64,000 bases of DNA from JAUXFS01 sp963772635 (GCA_963772635.1 CAVYYK010000041.1:1-64000); one strand, 5' to 3'; counted from the stretch's first letter, positions 19,169 to 29,020 are shown. The notes: generated from the letters alone by a model not told the origin. Numbers and translations are program-made.

Positions 19169-20323
19169 ATGACCACCGCGACGGAGGCCAGGACTGAGGA
19201 CTGCACGCTGGGCTATAGCCGGCCGGCCGACGGGACACTCGTGCTCCAGTTGACGGGAAGCTGGACCCTGCAGGGCCATCCTCCTTCCGCCGATGAGGTG
19301 CGCAAGCGGATCGAATCCGAATCGACGGTCCAGAAGCTCGATTTCGACACTCGGGATGTTACCGGTTGGGACAGCGGCCTGCTCGTGTTCGTCCTGAACG
19401 TGAGGAAGATCTGCGCCGGCAAGGAAATCGACATGGATGTCGGCGGCTTGCCGGCGGGAGTGAGAAAGTTGCTTGATCTCGCCGCCGCCGTTCCGGAGAG
19501 GAAGGGCGCACGGCGGGGGGAAGAACGCGAATCCCTTCTCGAACAGGTTGGCAAGGGATGGCTCGATGTCGTCCGATCCGGCGGTGACATTGTCGAATTT
19601 CTCGGCGAAGCCGTCGTCAGCTTCGGTCGCCTGCTGGCCGGCAAGGCGCGTTTTCGTCGCGCCGATTTCATTGTGGTCATCCAGGACTGCGGCGCCCAGG
19701 CGCTGCCGATCGTCTCGCTGATCAGCATCCTGGTCGGTCTGATCCTGGCCTTCGTCGGTGCCGTCCAGCTCGAGCAGTTCGGGGCCCAAATCTTCGTCGC
19801 CAACCTTGTCGGTATCGCCACCGCGCGGGAGATGGGGGCGATGATGACCGGGATCATCATGGCCGGGCGCACCGGCGCCGCGTTTGCCGCCCAGCTCGGC
19901 ACCATGCAGGTCAACGAGGAGATCGACGCGCTCAAGACCCTCGGTTTTTCGCCCATGGACTTCCTCGTCCTGCCACGAATGATGGCGCTGATCCTGATGA
20001 TGCCGCTGCTCACCCTCTATGCGTGCCTGCTCGGCATTCTCGGGGGGATGATCGTCGGCGTCGGCATGCTCGACCTCACCATGACCCAGTATATCCACCA
20101 GACCCAATCGGCCCTGGGGCTGAACGATTTCGCGTACGGGCTGGTCAAGAGTTCGGTGTTCGGCGTGCTGATCGCGATCTCCGGCTGTCTGCGCGGCATA
20201 CAGTGCGGACGCAGCGCTTCCGCGGTCGGCGACGCGGCGACATCGGCGGTGGTGATGGCGATCATCCTGATCATCGTTACCGACGGCCTCTTCGCGGTCG
20301 TCAGCAACGTGGTCGGCTTTTGA
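19169..20323 (+). CDS. MlaE-family lipid ABC permease with N-terminal STAS domain
   Basis: A 384-residue permease. Residues 1-110 resemble a STAS domain (TLVLQLTGSWTLQGHPPSAD and KLDFDTRDVTGWDSG); residues 150-384 are the MlaE fold with about five membrane helices and the conserved GAVQLEQFGAQIFVANLVGI and MGAMMTGIIMAGRTGAAFAA. It should move phospholipids with an MlaD-type partner. The family normally needs an MlaF-type ATPase, yet the next gene, 21 bases on, is the MlaD protein. About 150 bases upstream separate it from pqiC and may hold a promoter. Confidence 0.93.
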   Translation: MTTATEARTEDCTLGYSRPADGTLVLQLTGSWTLQGHPPSADEVRKRIESESTVQKLDFDTRDVTGWDSGLLVFVLNVRKICAGKEIDMDVGGLPAGVRKLLDLAAAVPERKGARRGEERESLLEQVGKGWLDVVRSGGDIVEFLGEAVVSFGRLLAGKARFRRADFIVVIQDCGAQALPIVSLISILVGLILAFVGAVQLEQFGAQIFVANLVGIATAREMGAMMTGIIMAGRTGAAFAAQLGTMQVNEEIDALKTLGFSPMDFLVLPRMMALILMMPLLTLYACLLGILGGMIVGVGMLDLTMTQYIHQTQSALGLNDFAYGLVKSSVFGVLIAISGCLRGIQCGRSASAVGDAATSAVVMAIILIIVTDGLFAVVSNVVGF

Positions 20324-20344
20324 GAATAATGACGGAAATGACCC

Positions 20345-21337
20345 ATGAGTAAGAAGGCGAACCCCAAGCTGATCGGCGGTTTTGTCGTTGGCGCCATCGT
20401 GCTCGCCGTCGTCGGGGTGCTGTTTTTCGGGACGACCCGACTGTTCACCAAACTCGAGCACTTTGTCATGTTTTTCGAGGGGAGGATCGCCGGACTTTCG
20501 GTCGGCGCACCGGTCACGCTGAGAGGCGTTCCCATTGGCCAAGTCACCAAAATAGAACTCCTCTACGAACCGGAGAAGCTCGACTTCTGGGTCCAGGTGG
20601 ACGTCGAGACGCATCCTGATACAACGCGGATCATTGGTTCCGGTGGCGATATGGACGCCGATGATGAGGTCGCGCAGCTTATAAAGAAAGGATTGCGAGC
20701 GCAGCTTGTTCAACAGAGCTTCGTGACCGGGCAATTGGCCATCAATCTCGATTTCTTCCCCAATACCGAGGCCAAGCTCGTTGGTTTGGACCCCGACCAA
20801 GTCGAGATCCCGACGATCCCTTCGACATTCGCGGCTTTGGAGAGCACGATCAAGGGGATCGCGGAAAAGCTGGATCAACTCGACCTTGGGAACATTATCA
20901 AGGATCTACAGTCGACGGTTTCAGGCATACAAGAGATCGTGGCCTCGCCGGAGCTGAGGGAGGCGATCGCCAATGCCGGCCAGGCGATGACCGAAGCCCA
21001 GCAATTGGTAAGCAAGTTGAACAGTCGCGTCGATCCGCTGGCGCAGAGTTTCGAGGAGACCTCCAAGGCGGCACGGTCGGCCCTCACTGAGGCCCAAAGA
21101 CTGCTCGTCGATGCGCGGCCCGTCCTCGCAACCGCTCAAAAGGCGATGACACGCGCGGAAAAGCTGATGTCGACGGCGAACGGGGTTATCGAGCCCGGCT
21201 CGCCCCTGCACTTCGAGCTCGTTTCCGCGCTCAAGGAAGTCGCCGGGGCGGCGCGTTCGTTGCGTAGCCTCGCCAAATCCCTCGAACGGAACCCCAAGTC
21301 GCTGCTTTTCGGCAGGCAGGCTCCAGGAGGCAGATAA
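20345..21337 (+). CDS. MlaD/MCE-domain lipid transport protein
   Basis: A 330-residue single-MCE protein. A membrane anchor covers about residues 8-29 (LIGGFVVGAIVLAVVGVLFF); the MCE domain (about 40-150) includes GLSVGAPVTLRGVPIGQVTK and GLRAQLVQQSFVTGQLAINL. A long helical C-terminus follows, with repeated Ala/Glu-rich heptads. It should form the periplasmic substrate-binding ring of the MlaE permease encoded just before it. A GGAGG near its end serves the next gene. Confidence 0.93.
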   Translation: MSKKANPKLIGGFVVGAIVLAVVGVLFFGTTRLFTKLEHFVMFFEGRIAGLSVGAPVTLRGVPIGQVTKIELLYEPEKLDFWVQVDVETHPDTTRIIGSGGDMDADDEVAQLIKKGLRAQLVQQSFVTGQLAINLDFFPNTEAKLVGLDPDQVEIPTIPSTFAALESTIKGIAEKLDQLDLGNIIKDLQSTVSGIQEIVASPELREAIANAGQAMTEAQQLVSKLNSRVDPLAQSFEETSKAARSALTEAQRLLVDARPVLATAQKAMTRAEKLMSTANGVIEPGSPLHFELVSALKEVAGAARSLRSLAKSLERNPKSLLFGRQAPGGR

Positions 21338-22027
21338 ATGCACGTCAAGCTTCATCGCATCGCCCTCTTTGCCCTTGGTTGCTCACTGCTCGTCCTTGGC
21401 GGATGTGCGGACATGCTGGGTCTGAAGGGGGGATCGGCACCGGTACACTATTACGTGCTTTCTCCGGTTTCCGAAGGCCGCGCGAGTGACGCGGCCGGTC
21501 CGGCAAAATACGACATCACCGTCGGCGTCGCTTCGGTAAACGTCCCGGAGTATCTCAACAACCAGATGATCGTCACCCGGCCGACGCGGAACACGGTGGA
21601 TCTGGCCGAACTCCATAACTGGGCGGCACCGTTGTCCGAGCATGTGACCGCGGTGTTGGCCGAAAATCTGTGGTTTTTGATCCCGGCCGATGGCGTGGTG
21701 AGAATGCCCCTGTCCCGGGCGATACCCATAGATTTCGAGGTGCGGACACGGCTGGAGAAGTTCGAGAGGGACGAAAGCGGAGATGTGGTCCTGTTGGCGC
21801 GCTGGGTGGTCTTCGACGAGCAAACGCGGGAGGCGTCGGCGATAAAGAGCGCGCAATTCCGCGTGCCCGTGGTCGTCGGAGATCGTCCTTACGCAGAAGG
21901 GAAAGATACGGGGCGCTTCGAGAACGACGTGTACGAAGCGATCGTCGCGGCGATGAGTAAGGCGCTCGGCGAGCTCAGCCGCGAAATCGCCGACACGGTC
22001 AGGACCGCGGCGAGCACAAGCCGGTAA
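21338..22027 (+). CDS. PqiC-like lipoprotein, second copy
   Basis: A 229-residue paralogue of the PqiC protein at 18404. The lipobox is LLVLGGCADM; the family motif appears as VHYYVLSPVSEGR and VGVASVNVPEYLNNQMIVTR. The C-terminus ends AMSKALGELSREIADTVR, matching the SREIA motif of the first copy. It starts directly after the MlaD stop (ATG 21338, ribosome site GGAGG), and probably serves as the outer-membrane partner of the MlaE/MlaD pair. It converges on the transporter pseudogene 20 bases away. Confidence 0.9.
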   Translation: MHVKLHRIALFALGCSLLVLGGCADMLGLKGGSAPVHYYVLSPVSEGRASDAAGPAKYDITVGVASVNVPEYLNNQMIVTRPTRNTVDLAELHNWAAPLSEHVTAVLAENLWFLIPADGVVRMPLSRAIPIDFEVRTRLEKFERDESGDVVLLARWVVFDEQTREASAIKSAQFRVPVVVGDRPYAEGKDTGRFENDVYEAIVAAMSKALGELSREIADTVRTAASTSR

Positions 22028-22047
22028 CCGGTCTGCGATGGGGGTCT

Positions 22048-23829
22048 TTACAGCGGCCACACCCAGAGGATGAGCGGCACCGCGACGGCGACGATCAGCA
22101 CCTCGAGCGGCAGACCCATCCGCCAGTAGTCGCCGAACTTGTAGCCGCCGGGCCCGAGAATCAGCGTGTTGTTCTGGTGCCCGATCGGGGTGACGAAGGC
22201 GCAGGAGGCGCCGATCGCCACCGCCATCAGAAACGGATCCGCGTTCACGCCGAGATCGCGGGCGGTGGCCATGGCGATCGGCGCCATGACCACCGCCGTC
22301 GCCGCGTTGTTGATCACCGCCGACAGGGTCATGGTCACGATCATCAGCACCGACAACAGGACGACGGGGGGAAAGCCTGCTCCCAGGCGCGATCAGGCCA
22401 TGGACCAGCATTTCCGTCGTGCCGGTGGTCTGCAGGGCGGTGCCGACGGGGATCATAGCGCCGACGAGGACGACCACCGGCCAGTCGACGCTCTCGTAGA
22501 TGTCACGGGGCGGCACAATGTTGAGGACCACCATCGCGGCGACGGCGACGCCGAGGGCCGCCGGAATGCTTACCCAGCCGATGCTGGCGCTGATGATCGC
22601 GGCGGCGAACAGCCCGATGGTGAGAAACGCGGGGCGCGGCTGACCGACCTGCAGGCTTCGTTCCGCCAACGGCACACACCCGAGGGTGGCGATGACCTCG
22701 GGCAACCGCTCCGGGTCTCCCTCGAGAAGCAGGGCGTCGCCGGCGCGGAGGCGAAGCGTCTGCATGCGGTCGCGGAACTGTTGACCATGACGGGAGACGG
22801 CGATCAGGTTGACCCCGAAGCGCTGGCGCAAGCGCAAACGCCCGATCTCTCGTCCTTCGATGGCGGCCCGGGTACGGACCACCGCTTCCATGATCGCCGT
22901 ATCCTCCGCGCGCAGCAGCTTGGCCGCCTCGCCGGCGCTTCCGGTCACCCGCAGGCCGAGGGTCGAGAGGATGGAATCGAGCCCTTCCGATGCCGCCTCG
23001 ATGATCACGATATCGCCGGTTCGAATGGTCTGCCGGCGGTCGGCGCGGTCGACGCGGCGCTTGCGGCGGATCAGCCGCAGGATGACCGCGTCGTGCTCGG
23101 CGGCGAGATCGTCGAGGTCGGCGAGCGTCTTTCCGATCGCCGGGCTTCCGCGCGGAACCCGCGCCTCGCTCACGTAGTTCTCGATCTCGAAAAGTTCGCG
23201 TGACGAAGGTTTCGCCGTTCTCTCCTTGGGAATCAGGCGCCAGCCGACGACGGCGATGAAGACGATCCCGACGACGGCGACCGGCCCGCCGACCGGGGCG
23301 AAATCGAACATCCCGAACGGCTCGCCGACGGCCTCCTGGCGGAAGGTGGCGATGATGATGTTGGGCGGCGTGCCGATCAGCGTCACCAGCCCGCCGAGCA
23401 GGGAGCCGAACGCCAGCGGCATCAGGATCACCGCCGGCGCGTGCTTGGCCCTGGCCGCCGATCTGAGGGCCGCCGGCATCAGCAGCGCCAGGGCGCCGAC
23501 GTTGTTCATCATCGTCGACAGCGCGCCGGCGACGCTGGCGAAATGCCGACGTGGCGCGACGGCGAGGCCACCGGCGGCAGCAGATAGCGGGCGATCAGGT
23601 CGACGGCGCCGGAGTTCTGAAGGCCGCGGCTGAGCACCAGGACCAACGCCACCGTCACCGTCGCCGGATGACCGAAGCCCGCGAACATCTCGGCGAACGG
23701 CACCGTCCCGGCGAGGGTCGCCGCCAGCAAGGCGCCGAACGCCACCACGTCGTATCGAAACCGCTCCCAGACGAACAGGATCAGGACGACGACCAGAAGG
23801 ACGAGGAGGAATACCTGTTGGAAGGTCAT
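22048..23829 (-). pseudogene. SLC13-family transporter with two RCK_C domains, two frameshifts
   Basis: A sodium-coupled anion (sulfate, carboxylate) transporter of the SLC13/DASS-like class with two central TrkA-C modules, in three frames. Segment 1 from 23829 is MTFQQVFLLVLLVVVLILFV to LIARYLLPPVA. Segment 2 runs from MMNNVGALALLMPAALRS through the RCK_C domains (GKTLADLDDLAAEHDAVIL; GREIGRLRLRQRFGVNLIAV). Segment 3 is MSVLMIVTMTLSAVINNAAT to the end. One base added in the AAA at 23541-23543 and one removed from the six G at 22376-22381 (plus strand) restore about 590 residues with no internal stops. Confidence 0.85.
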
Positions 23830-23951
23830 GACCGTGGTTTACAGGGGTCCAGATACGATGCCAACATCGCGATCACGGGAGCAGCGCGGAGCGGCATGTT
23901 TTCGACCAGGACTGGGAAGTACGTTGATTTCCCTTACGAACGCGGACACAT

Positions 23952-26573
23952 ATGGGCTCTGTGTACGAGGATCGGGAGAAAACCGTGGTTTGGGTCTGCA
24001 GAGATCGCCAGGACCGTTCGAAGGTAGCCGCGTTGGCGATCACCGCGGTCGTCCTGTTTGCGGTCCTCGTGACCGCTGCCGTGCCGGCGCGTTCGCAGGC
24101 ACAGCAATCGGACGGCTCCTTTGCCGGCACTGCCCAGTATTGGGACCGGTCGCTCGACCGGATCGAGCATTACGTAGAAGGTGGCGTCCACTCGGATGAG
24201 CTTCAACGGGACTACGGCAATCAACTCAAGGAGATCGAGAACGAGGCGAAGAAGGTGCAGGCCGAGGCGGAGCGCCAGGTCAACGCCAAATCTCGGTTGC
24301 TCGACGCTCTCGGCCCGGCGCCGGCCGAAGGGGAGCCAGCCGAGTCGGAGGACGTAGCACAAGAGCGCAAGCAACTGACCGAGAGCGTCGCCGGCTTCAA
24401 GGCTCAGTTGTCGCAGGCCGACCTCACTCTCACCCGGGCACGGGACTTACGAGACGCCTTGTCGCAAGCCGTTCGCACCCGTTTCGTCGAGCAACTGCTC
24501 ATTCAGGACCGCTCACCTCTCGCGCCCGGCGTCCTCACCAAGGGAGGGCCCGAATTCGTAGCCGTGCTGGGCCTGCTGGCCCGGGCCCCGATCGAGTGGT
24601 ACCAGGGCCTCGCCCCGGAGCGGCGTTGGGACATTTGGTGGAACTGGCGGTTCTCGTTTTTCTTGGTCGCGATTGTCTTTGGTATTGTGATCCGTCGCGT
24701 ATTGCTCCGGCGGCTCGGACCGAACCCGAATATCGAGGACCCCACCTATACCCGTCGCTTCGTCGCGGCCATCGCCAAGGCGATCGCTGACGGCATCTTG
24801 CCGGCGGGACTGCTCGCGGTAATCTACTTCCGCATCAAGCACGATTCGGAGTTGATCTCCGGTCTGCCGTCGGACGTTCTGACCTCCATTTGTCTGTTGC
24901 TGATCGTTTTTTTTCTGACGAGGGCGGTGGCGCGCGCCGTTCTCGCGCCCGAACTACTCCCCTGGCGGCTGACTCAGCTTACACCGCAGGCGGCCCGCAA
25001 GCTCAGCCGCAGAATCATGGTTCTCGCGGTGATCTTTGCCGTCGCCGTGTTCTTCAAGGGGCTCAAAGGGGCCGTCCCCGATCTTCCCGTAACGGATGAA
25101 CTGCGAACGTTTTACGTGTTCGTGATGGGCACGTTGCAAGCTTTCGGCATCGTCTTGATCATGCTGGGCGATGGGTGGCGCACCGCATCCGAAGCGCCGA
25201 TCAAGGCCGCGCCGGAAGGCGGGGCGCCTGCCGCCACCGGGGGCGACGTCGGAGAGCAGACTGTCGGCGCGCGCGCCTCACGCCTTGCCCGTCGCGCCGT
25301 TATGGGGGTGGCCGTGCTGGGCGTCGCCGTCGCTGCCGTCGGTTACATTCGCTTGGGCTTCTATCTCGTCGACAATCTCGTCGTCAGCGCGGCGACGGTC
25401 GCGGTCCTGTATCTGCTGCGCGGGCTGCTGCGCGAGTTCATCGGACTGGCGCTCAAGACCGACGTCGTCAAGCGAAGGGCTGGACTGGGAGCGGAAACGC
25501 GCCGGACGATCAAGTTCTGGTTGCGGGCGGTTCTCGACCCGGTCTTGATCGGCTTCGGTCTCTACGTGACCGCCCAGTACTGGGGAGTTCCGCCCGGCGA
25601 CATGGCACACTGGATCGCCTCGATCCTTGCCGGCTTCACCATCGGCGGCGTCACCATCTCGCTGGTCGATATCGCCCTCGCCATCACCGTCTTCGCCATC
25701 GGTCTCGTCGTCACTCGGATCCTGCGCCAGGGGCTCGCGGACAAGGTCCTGCCGAAGACCCGCCTCGATATCGGCGTTCGCAACTCGATCAGCGTCGGCG
25801 CCGGCTATGTCGGCGTGGTGATCGCGGTGCTGATGGCGATCGGCGTCCTCGGCATCGATCTCTCCAACATCGCCATCGTCGCCGGCGCGCTCTCGGTCGG
25901 TATCGGTTTCGGTTTGCAGAACATCGTCAACAACTTCGTCTCCGGCCTGATCTTGCTGATCGAGCGGCCGATCAAGGTCGGCGACTGGGTCGTCGTCGGC
26001 GCCACCCAGGGTTACGTCAAGCAAATCAACGTCCGGGCCACCGAAATCACCACCTTCGAACGGGCGTCGGTGATCCTGCCCAACTCGGAACTGTTGTCGA
26101 GCGCGGTGACGAACTGGACCCACAAGGACAAGATAGGTCGGGTCGAGGTTCGCGTCGGGGTCGCCTACGGCTCGGACACCGAGAAGGTGCACGAGATCCT
26201 GCTCGCCTGCGCCAAGGCCATTCCCGACGTCATGTCGTGGCCGGCGCCATACGTGTTGTTCGTCGACTTCGGCGCCAGCTCCCTCGATTTCGAGGTCAGG
26301 GCCTACCTGCGCGACGTCGAGAAACGGATCATCGTCGCCAGCGAACTGCGTTTCGCCGTCGACAAGGCGTTCCGCGAGGCCGGCATCGAGATCCCATTCA
26401 CCCAGCAAGACGTCCACCTCAGGGACATCGACCGCCTCGAACAGGCGCTCATCGCGCTCAAGCCCGCCGGCAAGGCCACTCCCGCCCCGGTGGTGCCGCT
26501 GCGCGGTACCGCGCCCGCGACCGACGACGTCAAACCCGCGCGGGACGAGCCTTCCAGTGGCGGCAAGGGCTGA
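23952..26573 (+). CDS. Large MscS-family mechanosensitive channel, DUF3772-type
   Basis: An 873-residue inner-membrane channel. A signal peptide-like segment (about 27-50) leads to a periplasmic coiled-coil region rich in Glu, Lys and Ala (about 70-180), then about ten hydrophobic segments. The MscS core is at about 630-840: the pore helix GALSVGIGFGLQNIVNNFVS, the beta domain RPIKVGDWVVVGATQGYVKQ and ERASVILPNSELLSS, then the cytoplasmic cage. Such large forms release pressure on osmotic downshock. GTG 23985, preceded by GGGAGA, is an alternative start. The C-terminal tail is proline/alanine-rich. Confidence 0.92.
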   Translation: MGSVYEDREKTVVWVCRDRQDRSKVAALAITAVVLFAVLVTAAVPARSQAQQSDGSFAGTAQYWDRSLDRIEHYVEGGVHSDELQRDYGNQLKEIENEAKKVQAEAERQVNAKSRLLDALGPAPAEGEPAESEDVAQERKQLTESVAGFKAQLSQADLTLTRARDLRDALSQAVRTRFVEQLLIQDRSPLAPGVLTKGGPEFVAVLGLLARAPIEWYQGLAPERRWDIWWNWRFSFFLVAIVFGIVIRRVLLRRLGPNPNIEDPTYTRRFVAAIAKAIADGILPAGLLAVIYFRIKHDSELISGLPSDVLTSICLLLIVFFLTRAVARAVLAPELLPWRLTQLTPQAARKLSRRIMVLAVIFAVAVFFKGLKGAVPDLPVTDELRTFYVFVMGTLQAFGIVLIMLGDGWRTASEAPIKAAPEGGAPAATGGDVGEQTVGARASRLARRAVMGVAVLGVAVAAVGYIRLGFYLVDNLVVSAATVAVLYLLRGLLREFIGLALKTDVVKRRAGLGAETRRTIKFWLRAVLDPVLIGFGLYVTAQYWGVPPGDMAHWIASILAGFTIGGVTISLVDIALAITVFAIGLVVTRILRQGLADKVLPKTRLDIGVRNSISVGAGYVGVVIAVLMAIGVLGIDLSNIAIVAGALSVGIGFGLQNIVNNFVSGLILLIERPIKVGDWVVVGATQGYVKQINVRATEITTFERASVILPNSELLSSAVTNWTHKDKIGRVEVRVGVAYGSDTEKVHEILLACAKAIPDVMSWPAPYVLFVDFGASSLDFEVRAYLRDVEKRIIVASELRFAVDKAFREAGIEIPFTQQDVHLRDIDRLEQALIALKPAGKATPAPVVPLRGTAPATDDVKPARDEPSSGGKG

Positions 26574-26592
26574 TCGGGGAGCATCGCCGGCG

Positions 26593-27666
26593 ATGACGAC
26601 ACTTCGGGGCTGGTCGGACGAGGCGGTGCGCAAGATCGAGGCGGACTTCAACCGGTCCGCGGACACCCATTTGTTCAAGCTGGAGCTACCGAGGCTCGCC
26701 GGCGTCGACGTCTATCTCAAGGACGAATCCACCCATCCCACCGGCAGCCTCAAGCACCGCCTGGCGCGGTCGCTGTTTCTCTATGCCATCTGCAACGGCT
26801 GGGTGCAGAAGGGAACGACGGTGATCGAGGCGTCGTCGGGCTCGACCGCCGTCTCCGAGGCCTATTTCGCCCGGCTGCTCGAGCTGCCGTTCATCGCGGT
26901 GATGCCGCGGGACACGTCGGCCGAAAAGATCGCCGCGATCGCGTTCTACGGCGGCCGCTGCCATTTCGTCGAGCGGCCGGACGAGATCCACGAGGCGTCC
27001 TACCGGCTGGTCGAGGAGACCGGCGGCCACTTCATGGACCAGTTCACCTACGCCGAGCGGGCGACCGACTGGCGCGGCAACAACAACATCGCCCAATCGA
27101 TTTTTGCCCAGATGGCCCGGGAGCCCCATCCGATCCCGCGCTGGGTGGTGATGAGCGCCGGCACCGGCGGAACCTCGGCGACGATCGGCCGCTACGCCCG
27201 CTACTGCTGCCACGATACCCGGCTGTGCGTCGTCGACCCGGAGAACTCCGTGTTCTACGACTGCTACATGCAGGGCAGGCTCGATCTGACGGTGAAATCC
27301 GGCTCGCGGATCGAAGGCATCGGCCGTCCGCGGTTCGAGCGGTCGTTCCTGCCGGGTGTCGTCGACCGGATGATCAAGGTGCCCGATGCCGCCTCGCTGG
27401 CGGCGATGCGCGTCGTCGCCGAACGATTGGGGCGGCGTCCCGGCGGCTCCACCGGCACCAATGTCTACGGGGCGCTGCAGATCGTCGCCGAGATGCTGGA
27501 TCAGGGCACGGCGGGCTCCCTGGTCACCCTGTTCTGCAACTCCGGCGACCGCTACGCCGAGACCTATTACAGCGACGCCTGGCTGGCGGCGCAGGGGTTG
27601 GCCATCGCCCCCTACGTCGCGCAGATCGACCGCTTCCTCGACACCGGGGAGTGGCGGCCGGTTTGA
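26593..27666 (+). CDS. cds1: PLP-dependent L-cysteine desulfhydrase-like protein
   Basis: A 357-residue fold-type II PLP enzyme related to cysteine synthase and Cds1-type cysteine desulfhydrases, which release sulfide, ammonia and pyruvate. The PLP lysine lies in THPTGSLKHRLARSLF; the substrate loop is EASSGSTAVSEAYFARL; the phosphate-binding glycines are in MSAGTGGTSATIGRYARY. The ending GDRYAETYYSDAWL is typical of Cds1. ATG 26593 is chosen over an upstream frame that overlaps the channel gene. The symbol is by resemblance only; a synthase role is possible. Confidence 0.82.
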   Translation: MTTLRGWSDEAVRKIEADFNRSADTHLFKLELPRLAGVDVYLKDESTHPTGSLKHRLARSLFLYAICNGWVQKGTTVIEASSGSTAVSEAYFARLLELPFIAVMPRDTSAEKIAAIAFYGGRCHFVERPDEIHEASYRLVEETGGHFMDQFTYAERATDWRGNNNIAQSIFAQMAREPHPIPRWVVMSAGTGGTSATIGRYARYCCHDTRLCVVDPENSVFYDCYMQGRLDLTVKSGSRIEGIGRPRFERSFLPGVVDRMIKVPDAASLAAMRVVAERLGRRPGGSTGTNVYGALQIVAEMLDQGTAGSLVTLFCNSGDRYAETYYSDAWLAAQGLAIAPYVAQIDRFLDTGEWRPV

Positions 27667-27792
27667 GCGCTCGATAATCGCCGCCGCCGCCGGTATGGCG
27701 GGACCGCGGGAATGTGCTAACCTGTGTCTCCGGGCTCGGCGGTCACCGCCGCCGGCAGTCAACGGAGCAGCTCAGGAAACGAGGAGGGGGAG

Positions 27793-28434
27793 ATGACGGC
27801 GACACTCACGGTGACCATCGACGCGTGGCCCGACGGCGACGCGATTCCCGAGGAATATGCCTTCTGCATACCGGCCGACGAGGGCCACGTGACCATGGGC
27901 CGCAACCGCAGCCCGGAGATTCGCTGGTCGGGAGCGCCGGCGGGCACCCGGTCCTATGCGATCATCTGCCACGATCCCGACGTCCCTTCCAAGCCCGACA
28001 ACGTCAACAAGGAGGGGATGACGGTGCCCGCCGATCTGCCGCGGGTCGACTTCTACCACTGGGTGCTGGTCGACATCCCGGCCGCCACCACCGAGCTGGT
28101 GGCGGGCGAGGATTCCCGGGGGATCACCCCCGGCGGCAAGAAGGCGGGAAAGACCGACTACGGCGTGCGCGGCATCAACAACTACACCGACTGGTTCGCC
28201 GGCGACGCGGAGATGAAGGGCGACTACGGCGGCTACGACGGGCCATGTCCGCCGTGGAACGACGAGATCGTCCACCACTACCACTTCACCGTCTACGCGC
28301 TTGATGTGGCGAGCCTGGGGCTCACCGGGACCTTCGGCGGGCCGGAGGCGCTCGCGGCGATGGCAGGGCACGTGCTGGCCAAGGGCGTCTGGACCGGCAC
28401 CTACACCCTCAATCCCGACCTGTCGGGCGGTTAG
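27793..28434 (+). CDS. YbhB/YbcL-type PEBP (Raf kinase inhibitor-like) protein
   Basis: A 213-residue phosphatidylethanolamine-binding-like protein. The anion-pocket motifs are seen: ICHDPDVPSKPDN (the DPD loop), the FYHWVLVDIP strand and GYDGPCPPWNDEIVHHYHF. The bacterial substrates are unknown. There is no signal peptide, so it is probably cytosolic. An excellent ribosome site (GAGGAGGGGGAG) precedes ATG 27793; the frame is open farther upstream, but that part is non-conserved. Confidence 0.92.
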   Translation: MTATLTVTIDAWPDGDAIPEEYAFCIPADEGHVTMGRNRSPEIRWSGAPAGTRSYAIICHDPDVPSKPDNVNKEGMTVPADLPRVDFYHWVLVDIPAATTELVAGEDSRGITPGGKKAGKTDYGVRGINNYTDWFAGDAEMKGDYGGYDGPCPPWNDEIVHHYHFTVYALDVASLGLTGTFGGPEALAAMAGHVLAKGVWTGTYTLNPDLSGG

Positions 28435-28481
28435 GGGCTGTCCGCGCCGACGCCCGGCACGCGCAACAAAACCCCATCAAC

Positions 28482-28512
28482 TTGTGGATTTTCGGGCCGC
28501 GAGGTTTATACT
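28482..28512 (+). promoter_or_regulatory. Possible dodecin promoter
   Basis: TTGTGG (28482-28487) and TATACT (28507-28512) lie 19 bases apart, about 130 bases upstream of the dodecin start. The -10 matches well; the spacing is slightly long. Confidence 0.35.
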
Positions 28513-28642
28513 AAAAGATCGTGCTCGGGGGGTTCCGCATCGGCCGTAGGCCTCCGGGGCCTGGGTTGGACGCGGGTCGCGTCCGGCTTGGTCGGCGGGA
28601 CTGTCTTGGCGGACGACAACCAGATCTGAATGGAGAAGCGTC

Positions 28643-28849
28643 ATGAGCGTCTACAAAATGATTCGCCTCGTCGGCAGCAGCCCGACCTCATGGGAAGAAG
28701 CGGCCAAGGTGGCCGTCGAAGAGGCCGCCAAGCACGTCAGGGATCTGCGCATCGCGGAAGTCGAGCAGTGCGACATGCGGCTTGAGAACGGCACGGTCGT
28801 CGAGTACCGCACCAGGATCCACGCATCCTTCCGCTACGAAGGCTCGTGA
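28643..28849 (+). CDS. Dodecin
   Basis: A 68-residue flavin-binding protein that assembles into a hollow dodecamer and buffers free flavins. The sequence MSVYKMIRLVGSSPTSWEEA and the end VVEYRTRIHASFRYEGS fit the family (usual length 65-75), including SWEEA at the start of the single helix. In the third strand, where the flavin-stacking aromatic normally sits, the segment reads VEQCDMRLENGTVVEYR, with no obvious Trp; this position deserves an alignment. The ribosome site is GGAGAAG. A terminator follows at 28879. Confidence 0.92.
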   Translation: MSVYKMIRLVGSSPTSWEEAAKVAVEEAAKHVRDLRIAEVEQCDMRLENGTVVEYRTRIHASFRYEGS

Positions 28850-28878
28850 GCCCATTCCGCCTCGGCGCGGAATCACGG

Positions 28879-28908
28879 CGGCGGCTCCTCGGAGCCGCCG
28901 TCTTTCGT
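28879..28908 (+). terminator. Terminator after dodecin
   Basis: CGGCGGCTCC and GGAGCCGCCG form a perfect 10-base-pair stem (the centre opens as a CTCG loop), followed by TCTTTCGTT, 30 bases after the dodecin stop. Confidence 0.75.
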
Positions 28909-29009
28909 TGTGGTGCCCCATCATTGGTCCAACGGCGGCTGGCGCCGGAAAGTTTGCCGGCGGCCCTTGACGACCGCTGAAATCGCTCCCACCTCATCAG
29001 GGTCGGACG

Positions 29010-29020
29010 CCCATTTGGGG
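29010..29020. promoter_or_regulatory. CCCATTTGGGG palindrome upstream of hsp20
   Basis: An 11-base site 80 bases before the hsp20 start that matches the core of the larger palindromes at 29858 and 30209. It sits in GGAC-GCCCATTTGGGG-TCC. Its role is unproven. Confidence 0.3.
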
